Source: Prevotellaceae bacterium UBA6974 (GTDB lineage Bacteria > Bacteroidota > Bacteroidia > Bacteroidales > Bacteroidaceae). From it: DNA of 64,000 nucleotides. The position numbers and the translations under genes were made by a program. The notes under the pieces were generated by a model that did not search any database, was not told the DNA's origin, and was given only the letters and a program-made list of their open reading frames with translations. The DNA is taken from contig DJYQ01000012.1 in NCBI GenBank assembly GCA_002450165.1, positions 1 through 64,000 of the forward strand, given 5' to 3'. This document shows, one piece after another, positions 42,059-51,887 of the stretch; position 1 is the stretch's first letter, and each line of letters opens with the position of its first letter.

Positions 42059-43447
42059 ATGGAAATATTTGAAAATTTCGGAACAATGGCAGTTGTCGTT
42101 GCTCTGTTGGTAGTGGCAATAATTGCCTTCCTTGCCAATCGTTATCGCAAGTGTCCTGCAGACAAGATTTTGGTTATCTATGGTAGTGGCAGCGGAAAAC
42201 GCAGCAGTAATTGCGTGCATGGTGGCGGTGCATTCGTTTGGCCTGTAATTCAGGATTATGCATACATGAGCCTGACTCCTATTGGCATTGATGCAAATCT
42301 GACCAATGCCCTCAGTCGTCAGAACATCCGTGTTGACGTACCATGTCGTTTTACTGTCGGTATAAGTACGGATCCTGAGTATATGACTGCCGCAGCAGAA
42401 CGTCTCTTGGGCCAAAATGCCCAGCAAATCCAGGAAATGGCTCGTGATATTCTGTTCGGTCAATTGCGTCTTGTAATTGCTACAATGTCTATCGAGGAGC
42501 TTAATAGCGATCGTGACAAATTCCTGGAAGCCATAACGGCAAATGTTGAAGTTGAACTGAAGAAGATAGGTCTGAAGCTGATTAACGTAAACGTTACCGA
42601 TATCAAGGACGAGAGTGGTTATATCGAAGCTCTTGGTCAGGAAGCCGCAGCCAAGGCTATCAATGAAGCCAAGGTACGTGTGGCTGAGCAGGAGAAAGTC
42701 GGTGAGATAGGTAAGGCAGAGGCGGTTCGTGAAACGCGTATCCGTACAGCCGAGGCAAATGCTCAGGCTGTCAAAGGTGAGAACGAGGCAAAGATTGAAA
42801 TTGCCAACTCCGAGGCTAATCGTCGAGAGCGTGAAGCTGAGGCACAGCGTAAGGCTGTAGCTGCTGAAAAGGTAGCACAGGCTCAGGCTCTTGAGGAAGC
42901 ATATGCTGCTGAGCAGAAGGCCGAGACAGCACGCGCAGACCGCGAGCGTGCAGCGCAGGCGGCTAACGTCCTTGTCAGTCAGGAAACGGAGAAGAAGAAG
43001 ACTATCATAGCTGCAGAGGCAGAGGCAGAGAAGAAGCGTGTAAATGCCAAGGGTGAAGCTGATGCAATCTATGCAAAGATGGAAGCCGAGGCTAAGGGTC
43101 TGTACGAAATTCTTACCAAGCAGGCCAGTGGTTATGACAAGATGATTCAGGCTGCTGGTGGAGATGCGACAAAGGCATACACACTGCTCTTACTAGAGAA
43201 GCTTCCGGAACTTGTTAAGACACAGGTAGAGGCCATAAAGGGCATAAATATAGACAAGGTAACCGTATGGGACGGTGGCAGTAGCGCAGACGGCAAGGGA
43301 GGCACCGCCAGTTTTCTGGCAGGTCTAATGAAAAGTGTTCCGCCACTCAGTGATCTTTTTGACCAGGCAGGAATGTCTCTTCCCGAATATCTTGGTCGGG
43401 CAAAGTCCGAGCCACAGGCATCACCTGTCCAGGCTGACCAGGAATAA
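42059..43447 (+). CDS. Flotillin-family (SPFH domain) protein
   Basis: The 462-residue protein has one N-terminal membrane anchor (about 8-25, MAVVVALLVVAIIAFLA), an SPFH/band-7 domain (about 30-190) and a long Ala/Glu-rich coiled coil (about 190-370, with repeated EAEA and AEKKR patterns). The C-terminal oligomerisation region follows. It resembles FloT/YuaG and YqiK, which form membrane microdomain scaffolds. Operon with the NfeD-like gene supports this. It ends directly at a bidirectional terminator. Confidence 0.92.
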   Translation: MEIFENFGTMAVVVALLVVAIIAFLANRYRKCPADKILVIYGSGSGKRSSNCVHGGGAFVWPVIQDYAYMSLTPIGIDANLTNALSRQNIRVDVPCRFTVGISTDPEYMTAAAERLLGQNAQQIQEMARDILFGQLRLVIATMSIEELNSDRDKFLEAITANVEVELKKIGLKLINVNVTDIKDESGYIEALGQEAAAKAINEAKVRVAEQEKVGEIGKAEAVRETRIRTAEANAQAVKGENEAKIEIANSEANRREREAEAQRKAVAAEKVAQAQALEEAYAAEQKAETARADRERAAQAANVLVSQETEKKKTIIAAEAEAEKKRVNAKGEADAIYAKMEAEAKGLYEILTKQASGYDKMIQAAGGDATKAYTLLLLEKLPELVKTQVEAIKGINIDKVTVWDGGSSADGKGGTASFLAGLMKSVPPLSDLFDQAGMSLPEYLGRAKSEPQASPVQADQE

Positions 43448-43490
43448 AAATAATCCCAGTGACTTTTTTATATGTCACTGGGATTATTTT
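43447..43490. terminator. Bidirectional terminator between flotillin and SpmA/SpmB-fusion genes
   Basis: AAAATAATCCCAGTGAC (43447-43463) is a perfect 17-bp inverted repeat of GTCACTGGGATTATTTT (43474-43490), with a 10-base T-rich loop. A-runs and T-runs on both sides make it work in both directions. It fills the 44-bp gap between two convergent genes, and its first base is the last base of the flotillin stop. Confidence 0.92.
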
Positions 43491-43491
43491 C

Positions 43492-44766
43492 TTATCCCCA
43501 AAAGAAATAGCTAAAGCCAACAGCTGCGCAGATACCGGCAAGGTCGGCAAGAAGTCCGCAAGCAACGCTATGGCGGAACTTAGTTATGCCTACGCTGCCG
43601 AAGTAGATTGCCAGGATGTAGAATGTTGTATCGGTGCTTCCCTGGATAACACTGGACAGGTGACCGACGAATGAACATGTGCCGTGACTTGTCCACGTCT
43701 CAATCATCATACCACGGGCTCCTGCACCATTCAGAGGCTTGAGCAGGGCAACGGGCATGGCATCTACCCAGTCGCTGTTTACGCCGCATAAGTCAACAAT
43801 ATTGCGCAACCCCGTCTGTACGAGTTCCAAAGAACCGCTGGCACGGAAGACCCCAATTGCAACAAGCATTGCCACGCAATAAGGGATAATTGTAACAGCA
43901 GTCTGGAAACCGCCCTTGGCACCTTCGATAAATGACGAGAATACGTTCAATTTCTTTCGCATGCCGGAAAGCATGAAAATAGCAATCGTACCTAAAAGAA
44001 TCATGCTTGTCAGCAAGTTGCAAAAGTTCTGTACCTCCTCGCTTGTCTTCATCCCATGTATAGTCCAGAACAATGATACCACAAGTGCGGCAATTACCGC
44101 AAACATAACCAGGAAGGCACGACGAAACAGGTTTATCTTTTGATATAGGGATACAACAATAAGTCCAGTCAGTGTGCTGCACATTGTGGTAAGAAGAAGC
44201 GGAATAAAGACATCCGTAGGTGTAGCTCCTGCTGCAGCCATGGCACTGGCACTGCCAAATTCGGTAAGCATTGCCTGTGAGCGGTATGCCATGATACTTA
44301 CAGGTATGATGGTCAGTCCGCTTGTGTTGAGCACAAGGAACATTATCATGGCATTGCTGGCGGTATCCTTTTTGTCATTGATGCTCTGCAGCTCCTGCAT
44401 GGCCTTCAGTCCGCATGGCGTTGCCGCATTGTCCAGCCCCAACATGTTAGCGGATATATTCATAAAAATAGCACCCAATGCAGGATGATTCTTTGGAATA
44501 TCGGGGAACAGTTTTGTCAGTACAGGACTCAGGATTTTTGCCAGTTTATATACGAGGCCACTGTCTTCGCCAATTTTCAGCAGTCCCATCCATAGTGTCA
44601 GAGTGCCAGTCAGACCGAGAGTGAGGTCAAAGGCATATTTGGACATTTCAAACGTAGAGTTCATCATTCCAGGCAGGGCCTCGGTATCCCCCATGAATAA
44701 CAGGCGCGCAACGCCAACCGTAATGCCGATTAGAAACAATGCGAGCCAAACGTAGTTCAGAGCCAT
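43492..44766 (-). CDS. Fused SpmA-SpmB nucleoside-recognition (Gate) membrane protein
   Basis: The 424-residue integral membrane protein has two homologous Gate/nucleoside-recognition halves: an N-terminal SpmA-like part (about 1-200; NISANMLGLDNAATPCG and VLNTSGLTIIP are typical) and a C-terminal SpmB-like part (about 230-424; SVIQGSTDTTFYILAIYFG). In Bacillus the two are separate spore maturation proteins. In Bacteroidetes the fused form is common and its substrate is unknown. A -7 box TAATTTTG lies at plus-strand 44807-44814. Confidence 0.9.
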   Translation of the reverse strand: MALNYVWLALFLIGITVGVARLLFMGDTEALPGMMNSTFEMSKYAFDLTLGLTGTLTLWMGLLKIGEDSGLVYKLAKILSPVLTKLFPDIPKNHPALGAIFMNISANMLGLDNAATPCGLKAMQELQSINDKKDTASNAMIMFLVLNTSGLTIIPVSIMAYRSQAMLTEFGSASAMAAAGATPTDVFIPLLLTTMCSTLTGLIVVSLYQKINLFRRAFLVMFAVIAALVVSLFWTIHGMKTSEEVQNFCNLLTSMILLGTIAIFMLSGMRKKLNVFSSFIEGAKGGFQTAVTIIPYCVAMLVAIGVFRASGSLELVQTGLRNIVDLCGVNSDWVDAMPVALLKPLNGAGARGMMIETWTSHGTCSFVGHLSSVIQGSTDTTFYILAIYFGSVGITKFRHSVACGLLADLAGICAAVGFSYFFWG

Positions 44767-44938
44767 ATTTGTCTATATTTGGGTGTTTTATATACTTAAT
44801 TCCGCACAAAATTACGGACTTTTATATTAGTAATCTTTGTTTTTCTACCGAGTTTATGTTGATTAACATGTTTTAACGGCAAAACAATGTGCATTGCTCT
44901 TGCAATAGCATAAATTTGCACGGTCATATATATAATTT

Positions 44939-46849
44939 GTGAAAATTTTTAATTTTCTTGCCATTCTCCTGTTGTTATGCATAGGAACTACCTATGTTGC
45001 CAATGCAGAAAATACGGATACCTTGACAATGAACGAGGTTGTCGTAACAGGGGTTCGTGAAGGTACCACACAATCGCAGCTACCCGTTACGGTCAGTGTT
45101 TTGGATAGGACAGAATTGTGCCGTACGTATCGTGCAGAAATTCTGCCATCACTCTTGGAACAGGTTCCAGGAGTCATGGTTACTTCACGCGGAATGATGG
45201 GTTACGGTGTAAGTACAGGAGCAGCCGGAGGCATATTGGTTCGTGGTCTGTCATCAAGTAATGCGCAAGTACTGGTACTGATAGACGGACACCCTCAGTA
45301 TAATGGCATTTTTGGCCATTCTATCGCAGACAGCTACCAGACATTGATTGCAGACCGTGTCGAGGTCATACGCGGTCCGGCTTCTCTCCTGTATGGTTCG
45401 AATGCTATGGGAGGCGTAGTAAATATAATAACGCGACAGGTACCTGCGGCAGACAGTCTGGGCAGATGCGTCAACAGTAATACAAGCATTCAGGTTGGCG
45501 GTGGCAGTTACGGCACCTTTCAAGCCGAAGCTGCAAACCAACTGCGATATAGGAAATTCTACAGCACAATATTAGCACAATACGGACGTAGCGATAACCA
45601 CAGACCCAACATGGGTTTCCAGCAGTACGGGGGGCTTGTCAAGTTGGGTTGGGATATTTCAAGCCATTGGACATTGACAGGCGACATGGACGTAACCCAT
45701 TTTGACGCTTCCAACCCAGGTAGCGTCAGCAAACCAATGCTGGAAAATGACCAAATCATTACAAGGTGTCAGGCAAATGTCGTGTTGCATAATAGATATG
45801 GACGTCACTGTGGAGCCTTTAGCGTGTACGACAATTTCGGGTACCATAAGATTAACGATGGCTATGTAGCAGGCGGCACTCCGCAGACAGATCTGTTTAA
45901 CTCGTATGATGCAGTAGCGGGTTTCTCGGCATACGAGAATCTTAATTTTTTTCTTAAGAATCCAATGTCGTTGACCGTTGGATTGGACTACAAGCACATT
46001 CATGGCCATGCGTGGTATTCTGACAGGATAACGGGCAAGACGGTAACAACTCCCAGACGTTTGAAGCAAAGTACCCTGAGTAACGAAGACGAGATAGCTA
46101 CCTATGTTGATATACGCCAGCAGGCAGGAAAACGCCTCATTATAGATGCCGGTATCAGGCTTGATTACCACACACGCGCCGGACTTGAGGCCATACCGCA
46201 GGCAGGTATCATATACAAGATTATTCCTACAGGTCAGCTGAGAGCAACTTTCAGCAAGGGATTTCGTAATCCAACGATGCGAGAGATGTTTATGTATGGT
46301 ACAGCCAACAGCGAAACACTGCATGCCGAGAGTATGCTGAACTACGAAATTGCATGGCGCCATACACCGTGTAACGGCAAGGTAGAATATGGAGTCAACA
46401 TGTTCATATCAGATGGAAAGAATATGATACAGACCGTAAATGGGAAAAATATAAACAGCGGCACGTTTCTGAACAAAGGCATCGAAGCAGATTTTGTCTG
46501 GCACATATCCAGGCATTGGAGCATGAATACAAACCACAGCTATTTGCATCAGCGCAATGTAACTGTGGGAGCGCCGATTTACAAAGGTCATGTGGGCGCG
46601 GATATGAAATACGGTCGTTGGCAGGCATCAGCCTCGCTCACCATGTTGACAGGATTATGTACACAAGTCGCAGAAGATGTGGTCAGGGAGGATTTCGCCC
46701 TTCTGAATATTGCTGTCAGTTACCAGGCAGCACGATGTATGACATTGTGGGCGCGTGGCGAAAACCTGCTTGCCCAACGATACGAGATAAATTATGGCTA
46801 TCCGATGCCGCGTGCAACATTCATGGCTGGAATAAAGGTAAAATTCTAA
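44939..46849 (+). CDS. TonB-dependent outer membrane receptor
   Basis: The 636-residue protein starts with GTG at 44939 and a signal peptide (MKIFNFLAILLLLCIGTTYVANA). A TonB box-like EVVVTG follows (about 33-38), then a plug domain with the signatures LVLIDGHPQYNG and RVEVIRGPASLLYGSNAMGG, and a beta-barrel ending in the aromatic C-terminus KVKF. It lacks the SusC-type N-terminal carboxypeptidase-like domain and fits siderophore/heme/cobalamin-type receptors rather than SusC. The -7 box TAAATTTG lies at 44911-44918. A secreted DUF362 protein follows 22 bp downstream; the ligand is unknown. Confidence 0.92.
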   Translation: MKIFNFLAILLLLCIGTTYVANAENTDTLTMNEVVVTGVREGTTQSQLPVTVSVLDRTELCRTYRAEILPSLLEQVPGVMVTSRGMMGYGVSTGAAGGILVRGLSSSNAQVLVLIDGHPQYNGIFGHSIADSYQTLIADRVEVIRGPASLLYGSNAMGGVVNIITRQVPAADSLGRCVNSNTSIQVGGGSYGTFQAEAANQLRYRKFYSTILAQYGRSDNHRPNMGFQQYGGLVKLGWDISSHWTLTGDMDVTHFDASNPGSVSKPMLENDQIITRCQANVVLHNRYGRHCGAFSVYDNFGYHKINDGYVAGGTPQTDLFNSYDAVAGFSAYENLNFFLKNPMSLTVGLDYKHIHGHAWYSDRITGKTVTTPRRLKQSTLSNEDEIATYVDIRQQAGKRLIIDAGIRLDYHTRAGLEAIPQAGIIYKIIPTGQLRATFSKGFRNPTMREMFMYGTANSETLHAESMLNYEIAWRHTPCNGKVEYGVNMFISDGKNMIQTVNGKNINSGTFLNKGIEADFVWHISRHWSMNTNHSYLHQRNVTVGAPIYKGHVGADMKYGRWQASASLTMLTGLCTQVAEDVVREDFALLNIAVSYQAARCMTLWARGENLLAQRYEINYGYPMPRATFMAGIKVKF

Positions 46850-46871
46850 CAAAAACGAAATAGATTATATT

Positions 46872-47837
46872 ATGAAAAAGACATTGTCATTTTTAGTATT
46901 GGGGCTGTTGACGGCATCAAGCGCGCTTGCACAAAGCAATGTTTATGTAACACGTGAGATAACCCCCGAGTCTCTTGTCAGGATTTACAAGGCTCTTGGT
47001 CGCAAGGCAATCGGACGCGTGGCAGTCAAGATCAGTACAGGAGAATCTGAGAAGACTGGCTACCTGCGACCGGAATTCATCAAGCCATTGTTAGATGAGG
47101 TTAACGGTACGATAGTAGAATGCAATACAGCGTATGGCGGCAGCCGATGTACTACAGAGAAGCACTGGAAGGCCATCGAGGAACGCGGTTTCCTGCGGGT
47201 AGGCAAAGTAGATATCATGGATGGCGAAGATACGATTCACATTCCGCTGAAGGATACTTCGCGCTTGAAATACGACATTGTTGGAAGCCACATGCGCAAT
47301 TACGATTTCATGATTAACCTGGCACATTTCAAAGGTCACCAGATGGGAGGTTTTGGGGGCGTGCTGAAGAATGCTTCCATAGGCGTAGCTTCCTCTGCAG
47401 GCAAAGCCTATATCCATTCGGCAGGTGTTACGGAAGATGTGGTAGAGTGCTGGAAGCATACTGGTGATCAGGATGGGTTCCTCGAAGCAATGGCTGCAAC
47501 GGCACAAGGTGTACACGAGTATTTCAATGGAGGAAAGAACATCCTGTATATAAGCGTAATGAACAAAATGAGCATCGACTGCGACTGCAACGGCAATCCA
47601 AAGGCGCCCCTTATTGCTGATTACGGAATTGTCGCCAGCCTCGACCCCGTAGCCCTGGATCAGGCAACATATGACATCGTTGCCAATCTGCATAACGATG
47701 CACACAATAATACCAAACCATTGCTGGACCGTATAAGGAAGCAGAATGGAACACACACGATAGAATGGGCCGAAAAGATAGGCTTAGGCTCCCGCCAGTA
47801 TAAACTTGTCAACTTGGACAGAAAACCAAGGAAGTAA
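46872..47837 (+). CDS. Secreted DUF362 protein
   Basis: The 321-residue protein has a signal peptide (MKKTLSFLVLGLLTASSALA). The body matches the DUF362 family (segments RVAVKISTGE, NLAHFKGHQMGGFGGVLKN and SLDPVALDQATYD). Many DUF362 proteins carry added [4Fe-4S] ferredoxin motifs. This one has none, only scattered cysteines including the DCDCNGN segment. It is encoded 22 bp after the TonB-dependent receptor, so it may help process or bind what that receptor imports, probably in the periplasm. Function is otherwise unknown. Confidence 0.82.
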   Translation: MKKTLSFLVLGLLTASSALAQSNVYVTREITPESLVRIYKALGRKAIGRVAVKISTGESEKTGYLRPEFIKPLLDEVNGTIVECNTAYGGSRCTTEKHWKAIEERGFLRVGKVDIMDGEDTIHIPLKDTSRLKYDIVGSHMRNYDFMINLAHFKGHQMGGFGGVLKNASIGVASSAGKAYIHSAGVTEDVVECWKHTGDQDGFLEAMAATAQGVHEYFNGGKNILYISVMNKMSIDCDCNGNPKAPLIADYGIVASLDPVALDQATYDIVANLHNDAHNNTKPLLDRIRKQNGTHTIEWAEKIGLGSRQYKLVNLDRKPRK

Positions 47838-47845
47838 CAACAATG

Positions 47846-48994
47846 CTAAAAGTCGCGGTACTCTGGGTGCTGCGACTTTTTTACTGCAACGCATTCCATT
47901 TCAATAAGCCATGTGGGACGACACACAGGAGCCAGCGTTAATATGCACGGAATATTGGGGAAACGTTCTGCAAACATGTGTTTTACTGTCCTATAGTCTG
48001 CGATATCGCGCAGGTAAACGATTATCTGCATTACATCGTCAAATCCCATACCGCCTTCTTTCAACAACTCCCCGACATTCTCCCACATGCGCCGGGTCTG
48101 CAGGACTATATTCCCTACATGCATGACCTGACCCATGTTGTCAATCGAGGCAGTTCCAGAAATATAGGCATGATCACGGTCGCCGAAACGGAACAATGTG
48201 CCTCGTTCAAATGTCACGCCATACTCGATTGTCCTGTTCAGGTGGCTTAGAGCGTACAGATACTGTTGCTGTCCATGGCTGAATCCTGTCATCGCATACG
48301 AGCCGAACTGAATTAGTGCCCTGGGATCAGAAGGATTCCCACCTATACCGGTAGAGGAAATGTAATGTGTGTCCTGTGTAAGCCCGTTCGCTTCAAAGTT
48401 TTCGCGGCGCGCCACAACCAGACCCTTATACTGTGTATCGACATCACGAACAAAGAACCATGTGCGAATGCAGTTGTCCGCAATATTTGCCCCATGCGTC
48501 TCCAATGTCCTTTCGTACACGTCCAGCAGGTCCTGTGTCTGCTGGTAGCTTGACCCCGCATGGCTTATCATGCCCATCGTCCATATCTGGCGGTAGCCGT
48601 TGTGGCTCACTACTGTCGAGCCAAGGTTATCCGCATTAGCCAGCACATCCGTTCCGCATTGCATATAGACCCATAATGCAACCTTGCTACCGTCCAGCGG
48701 CGGTTGTTGGATATACGAAACGGTACATTTGCCATTGTCAATAATACAAGGCTTCTGGTTTGTGGCATCACTCAGGAAATAACGCTTGAATACAGGATTG
48801 GCACCTGCCAACTCATCGCTCTTCATCAGCAATGCCTCTGCATGCTGCAGACGTTCAATCTGTCCCGCAAACAACTCGTCACGAGGTTCCACACTGTACA
48901 TTGCATGCCACTCACCAACCTTGCCGGCAGGTACAAAGCACGAGAGTTCAATACGTACCCCTAAATCCTCAAGATACAATACCTTGTATTCCAT
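47846..48994 (-). CDS. Rid/YjgF-superfamily two-domain protein (chorismatase-like fold)
   Basis: From the ATG at 48994 (MEYKVLYLEDLGVRIELSCF) the protein has 382 residues. The N-terminal half is unrecognised. The C-terminal half (about 230-370) is YjgF/RidA-like (YISGTASID, GNIVLQTRRMWENVGELL, YLRDIADY). This layout resembles the chorismatase/XanB2/FkbO group, which also has a YjgF-related fold; a hydrolase acting on chorismate or on imines is possible but unproven. A -7 box TACCTTTG (plus-strand CAAAGGTA 49004-49011) lies only 9 bp before the ATG, so the transcript would be almost leaderless. The TTG start 12 bp upstream overlaps that box and is rejected. Confidence 0.75.
   Translation of the reverse strand: MEYKVLYLEDLGVRIELSCFVPAGKVGEWHAMYSVEPRDELFAGQIERLQHAEALLMKSDELAGANPVFKRYFLSDATNQKPCIIDNGKCTVSYIQQPPLDGSKVALWVYMQCGTDVLANADNLGSTVVSHNGYRQIWTMGMISHAGSSYQQTQDLLDVYERTLETHGANIADNCIRTWFFVRDVDTQYKGLVVARRENFEANGLTQDTHYISSTGIGGNPSDPRALIQFGSYAMTGFSHGQQQYLYALSHLNRTIEYGVTFERGTLFRFGDRDHAYISGTASIDNMGQVMHVGNIVLQTRRMWENVGELLKEGGMGFDDVMQIIVYLRDIADYRTVKHMFAERFPNIPCILTLAPVCRPTWLIEMECVAVKKSQHPEYRDF
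47848..47882 (+). terminator. Terminator of the TonB receptor-DUF362 operon
   Basis: AAAAGTCGC (47848-47856) pairs with GCGACTTTT (47872-47880), followed by TT. It stops the plus-strand operon 10 bp after the DUF362 stop. It lies wholly inside the 3' coding end of the convergent Rid-family gene, encoding its last residues. Confidence 0.7.
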
Positions 48995-49098
48995 TTCCGC
49001 GCACAAAGGTAATAAAAAATAGAAATTTTACAGCATCTGCCGTTAGTATTTTGTACCTTTACATCACCTAAGGACACAAAAAAACAGCAAAACACCCG

Positions 49099-49821
49099 AT
49101 GGAAAGCTATTCAGTACCGGCAATTCATACACGATCATGTACCATTTTGGGAAACGAGGCGATGCAGAAGCTGAACCGGAAGCGTGTGATAATTTTCGGT
49201 GTAGGCGGAGTAGGAAGCTGGTGTGCCGAAAGTCTGGTCCGTACCGGTTTGACTCACCTGACAATAGTAGACAGTGATACTGTGTGTGTTACGAATTGTA
49301 ACCGTCAGTTGATGGCAACAACCAGTACTGTAGGACAGATCAAGGTTGATGCTATGAAACAGCGCCTGATGGAGATTAATCCCGATGCACAGATTACGGC
49401 ATTGTCAACCCGTTACACACAGGATACTGCAGACCAGTTCCATCTGGAAGAATACGATGTGATAATTGACTGTATCGATTCCTTGCCGGACAAAGCAGAT
49501 CTGATATTACGTGCCAGTAAGCTGTATCCCGATACGCTACTGTTGTCAAGTATGGGTGCTGCGCTGAAAAAAGATCCTACCAAGATACAGGTTGCGGAGT
49601 TTTGGAAAGTGGAAGGAGATGCCCTTGCCAGAGCGTTGCGTAACCGTTTCAAGCGCAGCAGGCAGTTTCCTGCACACAAATTCCAATGTGTATATAGCAA
49701 GGAACCTCCGCTGCCTAACCTGGTGGAGGGTGATGGCAACGGAAGTCTTGTTCACATTACATCTATCTTCGGTATGATGTTGTCGGGACTGGCGATAGAG
49801 TGGTTAGTGGATAAGGGTTAG
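49099..49821 (+). CDS. tcdA: tRNA threonylcarbamoyladenosine dehydratase (ThiF/E1-like)
   Basis: The 240-residue E1-like enzyme has the nucleotide motif GVGGVGSWCAE (about 34-44), the Asp-containing DSDTVCVTNCNRQ and the conserved HKFQCVYSKEPP. It fits TcdA (CsdL), which cyclises t6A37 to ct6A37 in ANN-decoding tRNAs using ATP. Its stop overlaps by 4 bp the stop of the convergent esterase gene. Confidence 0.9.
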   Translation: MESYSVPAIHTRSCTILGNEAMQKLNRKRVIIFGVGGVGSWCAESLVRTGLTHLTIVDSDTVCVTNCNRQLMATTSTVGQIKVDAMKQRLMEINPDAQITALSTRYTQDTADQFHLEEYDVIIDCIDSLPDKADLILRASKLYPDTLLLSSMGAALKKDPTKIQVAEFWKVEGDALARALRNRFKRSRQFPAHKFQCVYSKEPPLPNLVEGDGNGSLVHITSIFGMMLSGLAIEWLVDKG

Positions 49822-50555
49822 TGGTTTAGCGGCAGGACCTTGCCTAGGAAGTAGGGTAGTTGCTTGCGCCACCACGGCCAGTCATGATCGACATCATATC
49901 CCCAGTAGTCAACCATTGCATGAATCCCCTTTTCGTGCAATATGGCATCCAACTGGCGTGTGCTATCGAGCAGTTCGTCTTCCCATCTTCCCTGTCCGAC
50001 GCAGATAAAGATATGACATTTGTTGTACAGGTCAATCCAGGGGTGGTCTTTTGGCATCTGCCGTAGGAAGTCCAGTGGAGAATTTGCATATGTCAGGTCA
50101 TCACTATAGTCAGGGAAACCATACGATGCACTGTACAATCCGCTCAGGGCAATGACTGTGTCAAAAATGTCTGGACGACGGAAAAAGAAGTTGGCAGCAT
50201 GGAATGCTCCCATGCTGCATCCTGTGGTAATGAAGGTCTCATCGGGACGAATGCGCACGGCAGGTAGCAGTTCGTCTATAATGTAGTTGTACCAGCGTTC
50301 GTGCTGTTCGATGCGGTAGCGTGGATCGTTGGTGGTGTCGCTCCAGGTTTCGCCGTCTATGCCGTCACAGCATATTACACGAGCCTTACCTGATTCAATC
50401 CATGGGTCAAGGATGTTTATCATCCCGAAATTCTCATAGTCAAAGAATCGTCCGTTCTGACTGGGAAAAACCAGTATTGGATGTCCTTCCGTTCCGTAAG
50501 TTTTGTATTCCATGTCACGTCCCAGCGACTGACTGTAGTGTTTATGGTAATTCAT
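49818..50555 (-). CDS. Alpha/beta-hydrolase esterase (esterase D-like)
   Basis: The 245-residue protein is of the putative-esterase family. The nucleophile elbow is TGCSMGAFHA with Ser114, and the C-terminal segment GYDVDHDWPWWRKQLPYF carries the catalytic histidine. No signal peptide, so it acts in the cytoplasm. It follows an ATP-grasp gene by 21 bp on the same strand, and the pair is divergent from an S51 peptidase. The AT-rich 7-bp-type repeat lies just before its ATG. The substrate is unknown; the context suggests a small peptide or amide conjugate. Confidence 0.85.
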   Translation of the reverse strand: MNYHKHYSQSLGRDMEYKTYGTEGHPILVFPSQNGRFFDYENFGMINILDPWIESGKARVICCDGIDGETWSDTTNDPRYRIEQHERWYNYIIDELLPAVRIRPDETFITTGCSMGAFHAANFFFRRPDIFDTVIALSGLYSASYGFPDYSDDLTYANSPLDFLRQMPKDHPWIDLYNKCHIFICVGQGRWEDELLDSTRQLDAILHEKGIHAMVDYWGYDVDHDWPWWRKQLPYFLGKVLPLNH

Positions 50556-50576
50556 AATTCAGGATTCGTTATTAAA

Positions 50577-51773
50577 TTATGCCCTGTTACAAGTGTCGTA
50601 CAGGAATTCGTCACGTTCTTCCTCGGTGCGGAAGCGGGCTATATATGCCTGATCACCCATAGCTGGTGCCAAGGCCTTGTCCACATGCGGAGCCATACAC
50701 ATTGCGTAGCTGTATTTATCCATGATTTCATCGTGGCTCATCACATATTGGCAATTGGCCCGACGGCCCGAATATACACAGTAATAATCGTCAGGTTCGG
50801 CCTTGTCCATGCGCTTGTCAAAGGCAATCATGTCAGCCCATATCTTGTACACGTTAACACTGTGTCCGTAGTTAATCATGTCCGGAGTATATCCGCCGCC
50901 AGGACGCATGTTGACTTCCAAGGCTACAAAGTCTCCTTCGTTGCCCAGTCCCTTGTGTGCACGGTCCAGCTGGAAGAATTCCAGATGTACGAAACGGCTT
51001 TGTACACCGAAAGCTTTTACGGTACGGCGCCCCCAGAAACGCAGGTTCTCGTTAATATCACGTTGTACATAGTACGTGCTGTCCAGATTGTAGTTAACAA
51101 TGTCTGCAATGGAAGGCGGGCATACACACATACTTTCGAACAGGGGATTCCCCTTCGAGTCAATCACTGCATCGTATGTACAGATATTGCCCGTTACGAA
51201 TTCCTCGATAACATAGCATTCGATATGAGGTGTTTCGCGGAAGAATACGTGCAGGGCCATCTCGTCTTCAATCTTGTGGGCACCACCAGCACCTACACCG
51301 ATATCAGGCTTGGCGAATATCGGATAACCTGCCTCGTCGGCAAAATGGAGAACGGCTTCCAGTCCTTCGCTGGCCTTTATCTGGCGTGCTGTACGGATAC
51401 CGCCTGCCGCATAGTATTTCTTCATCTCGGATTTCTCTTTGATGCTGTCGATGCGGTCAGTTTTTATGCCTGTAGTTATGTTGAAATCAGTGCGCAGGCG
51501 AGCATCCTGTTCCAGCCAATATTCGTTATTACTTTCCAACCAGTTGATGCGTCCGTACTTAGATGCAAAAAATGCCACAGCCCGATACATCTGGTCGTAA
51601 TCCTCCATGTCCGAAACCCGATAATACTCTGTCAGCGCATTGCGAAGTCTTTCGTCAACCTCATTATATGGTGCATCCCCTATGCCAAGCACATTTACAC
51701 CATTCTCCTTAAGAGCCGCACAGAAATTCCAGTAGTTCTCGGGGAAATGCGGCGAAACGAAAATAAAATTCAT
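50577..51773 (-). CDS. ATP-grasp carboxylate-amine ligase-like protein
   Basis: From the ATG at 51773 (MNFIFVSPHFPENYWNFCAA) the protein has 398 residues. It has a pre-ATP-grasp Rossmann-like domain (1 to about 110). The ATP-grasp domain follows, with the ATP-contacting lysine in YPIFAKPDIGVGAGG, and the Mg ligands in FVALEVNMRPGGGYTPDM. Such enzymes join a carboxylate to an amine through an acyl-phosphate, forming peptides or peptide-like bonds. The product here is not predictable. It is the first gene of an operon with an esterase and lies head-to-head with an S51 peptidase (114 bp apart). Confidence 0.85.
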   Translation of the reverse strand: MNFIFVSPHFPENYWNFCAALKENGVNVLGIGDAPYNEVDERLRNALTEYYRVSDMEDYDQMYRAVAFFASKYGRINWLESNNEYWLEQDARLRTDFNITTGIKTDRIDSIKEKSEMKKYYAAGGIRTARQIKASEGLEAVLHFADEAGYPIFAKPDIGVGAGGAHKIEDEMALHVFFRETPHIECYVIEEFVTGNICTYDAVIDSKGNPLFESMCVCPPSIADIVNYNLDSTYYVQRDINENLRFWGRRTVKAFGVQSRFVHLEFFQLDRAHKGLGNEGDFVALEVNMRPGGGYTPDMINYGHSVNVYKIWADMIAFDKRMDKAEPDDYYCVYSGRRANCQYVMSHDEIMDKYSYAMCMAPHVDKALAPAMGDQAYIARFRTEEERDEFLYDTCNRA

Positions 51774-51887
51774 AGTCAAAATGTTAAGTTTGCGCCTGAC
51801 AAATATAGGATTAATATTTGAAAAATATGTAAAAATGTCAGCAATATATCATATTGACATATATTTTTCATACTTTTGCATCCAGTT

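Noticed and set aside
48994..49006. TTG start of the Rid-family gene
   Set aside because: The codon lies within the -7 promoter element (plus-strand CAAAGGTA 49004-49011); the ATG at 48994 is 9 bp downstream of it.
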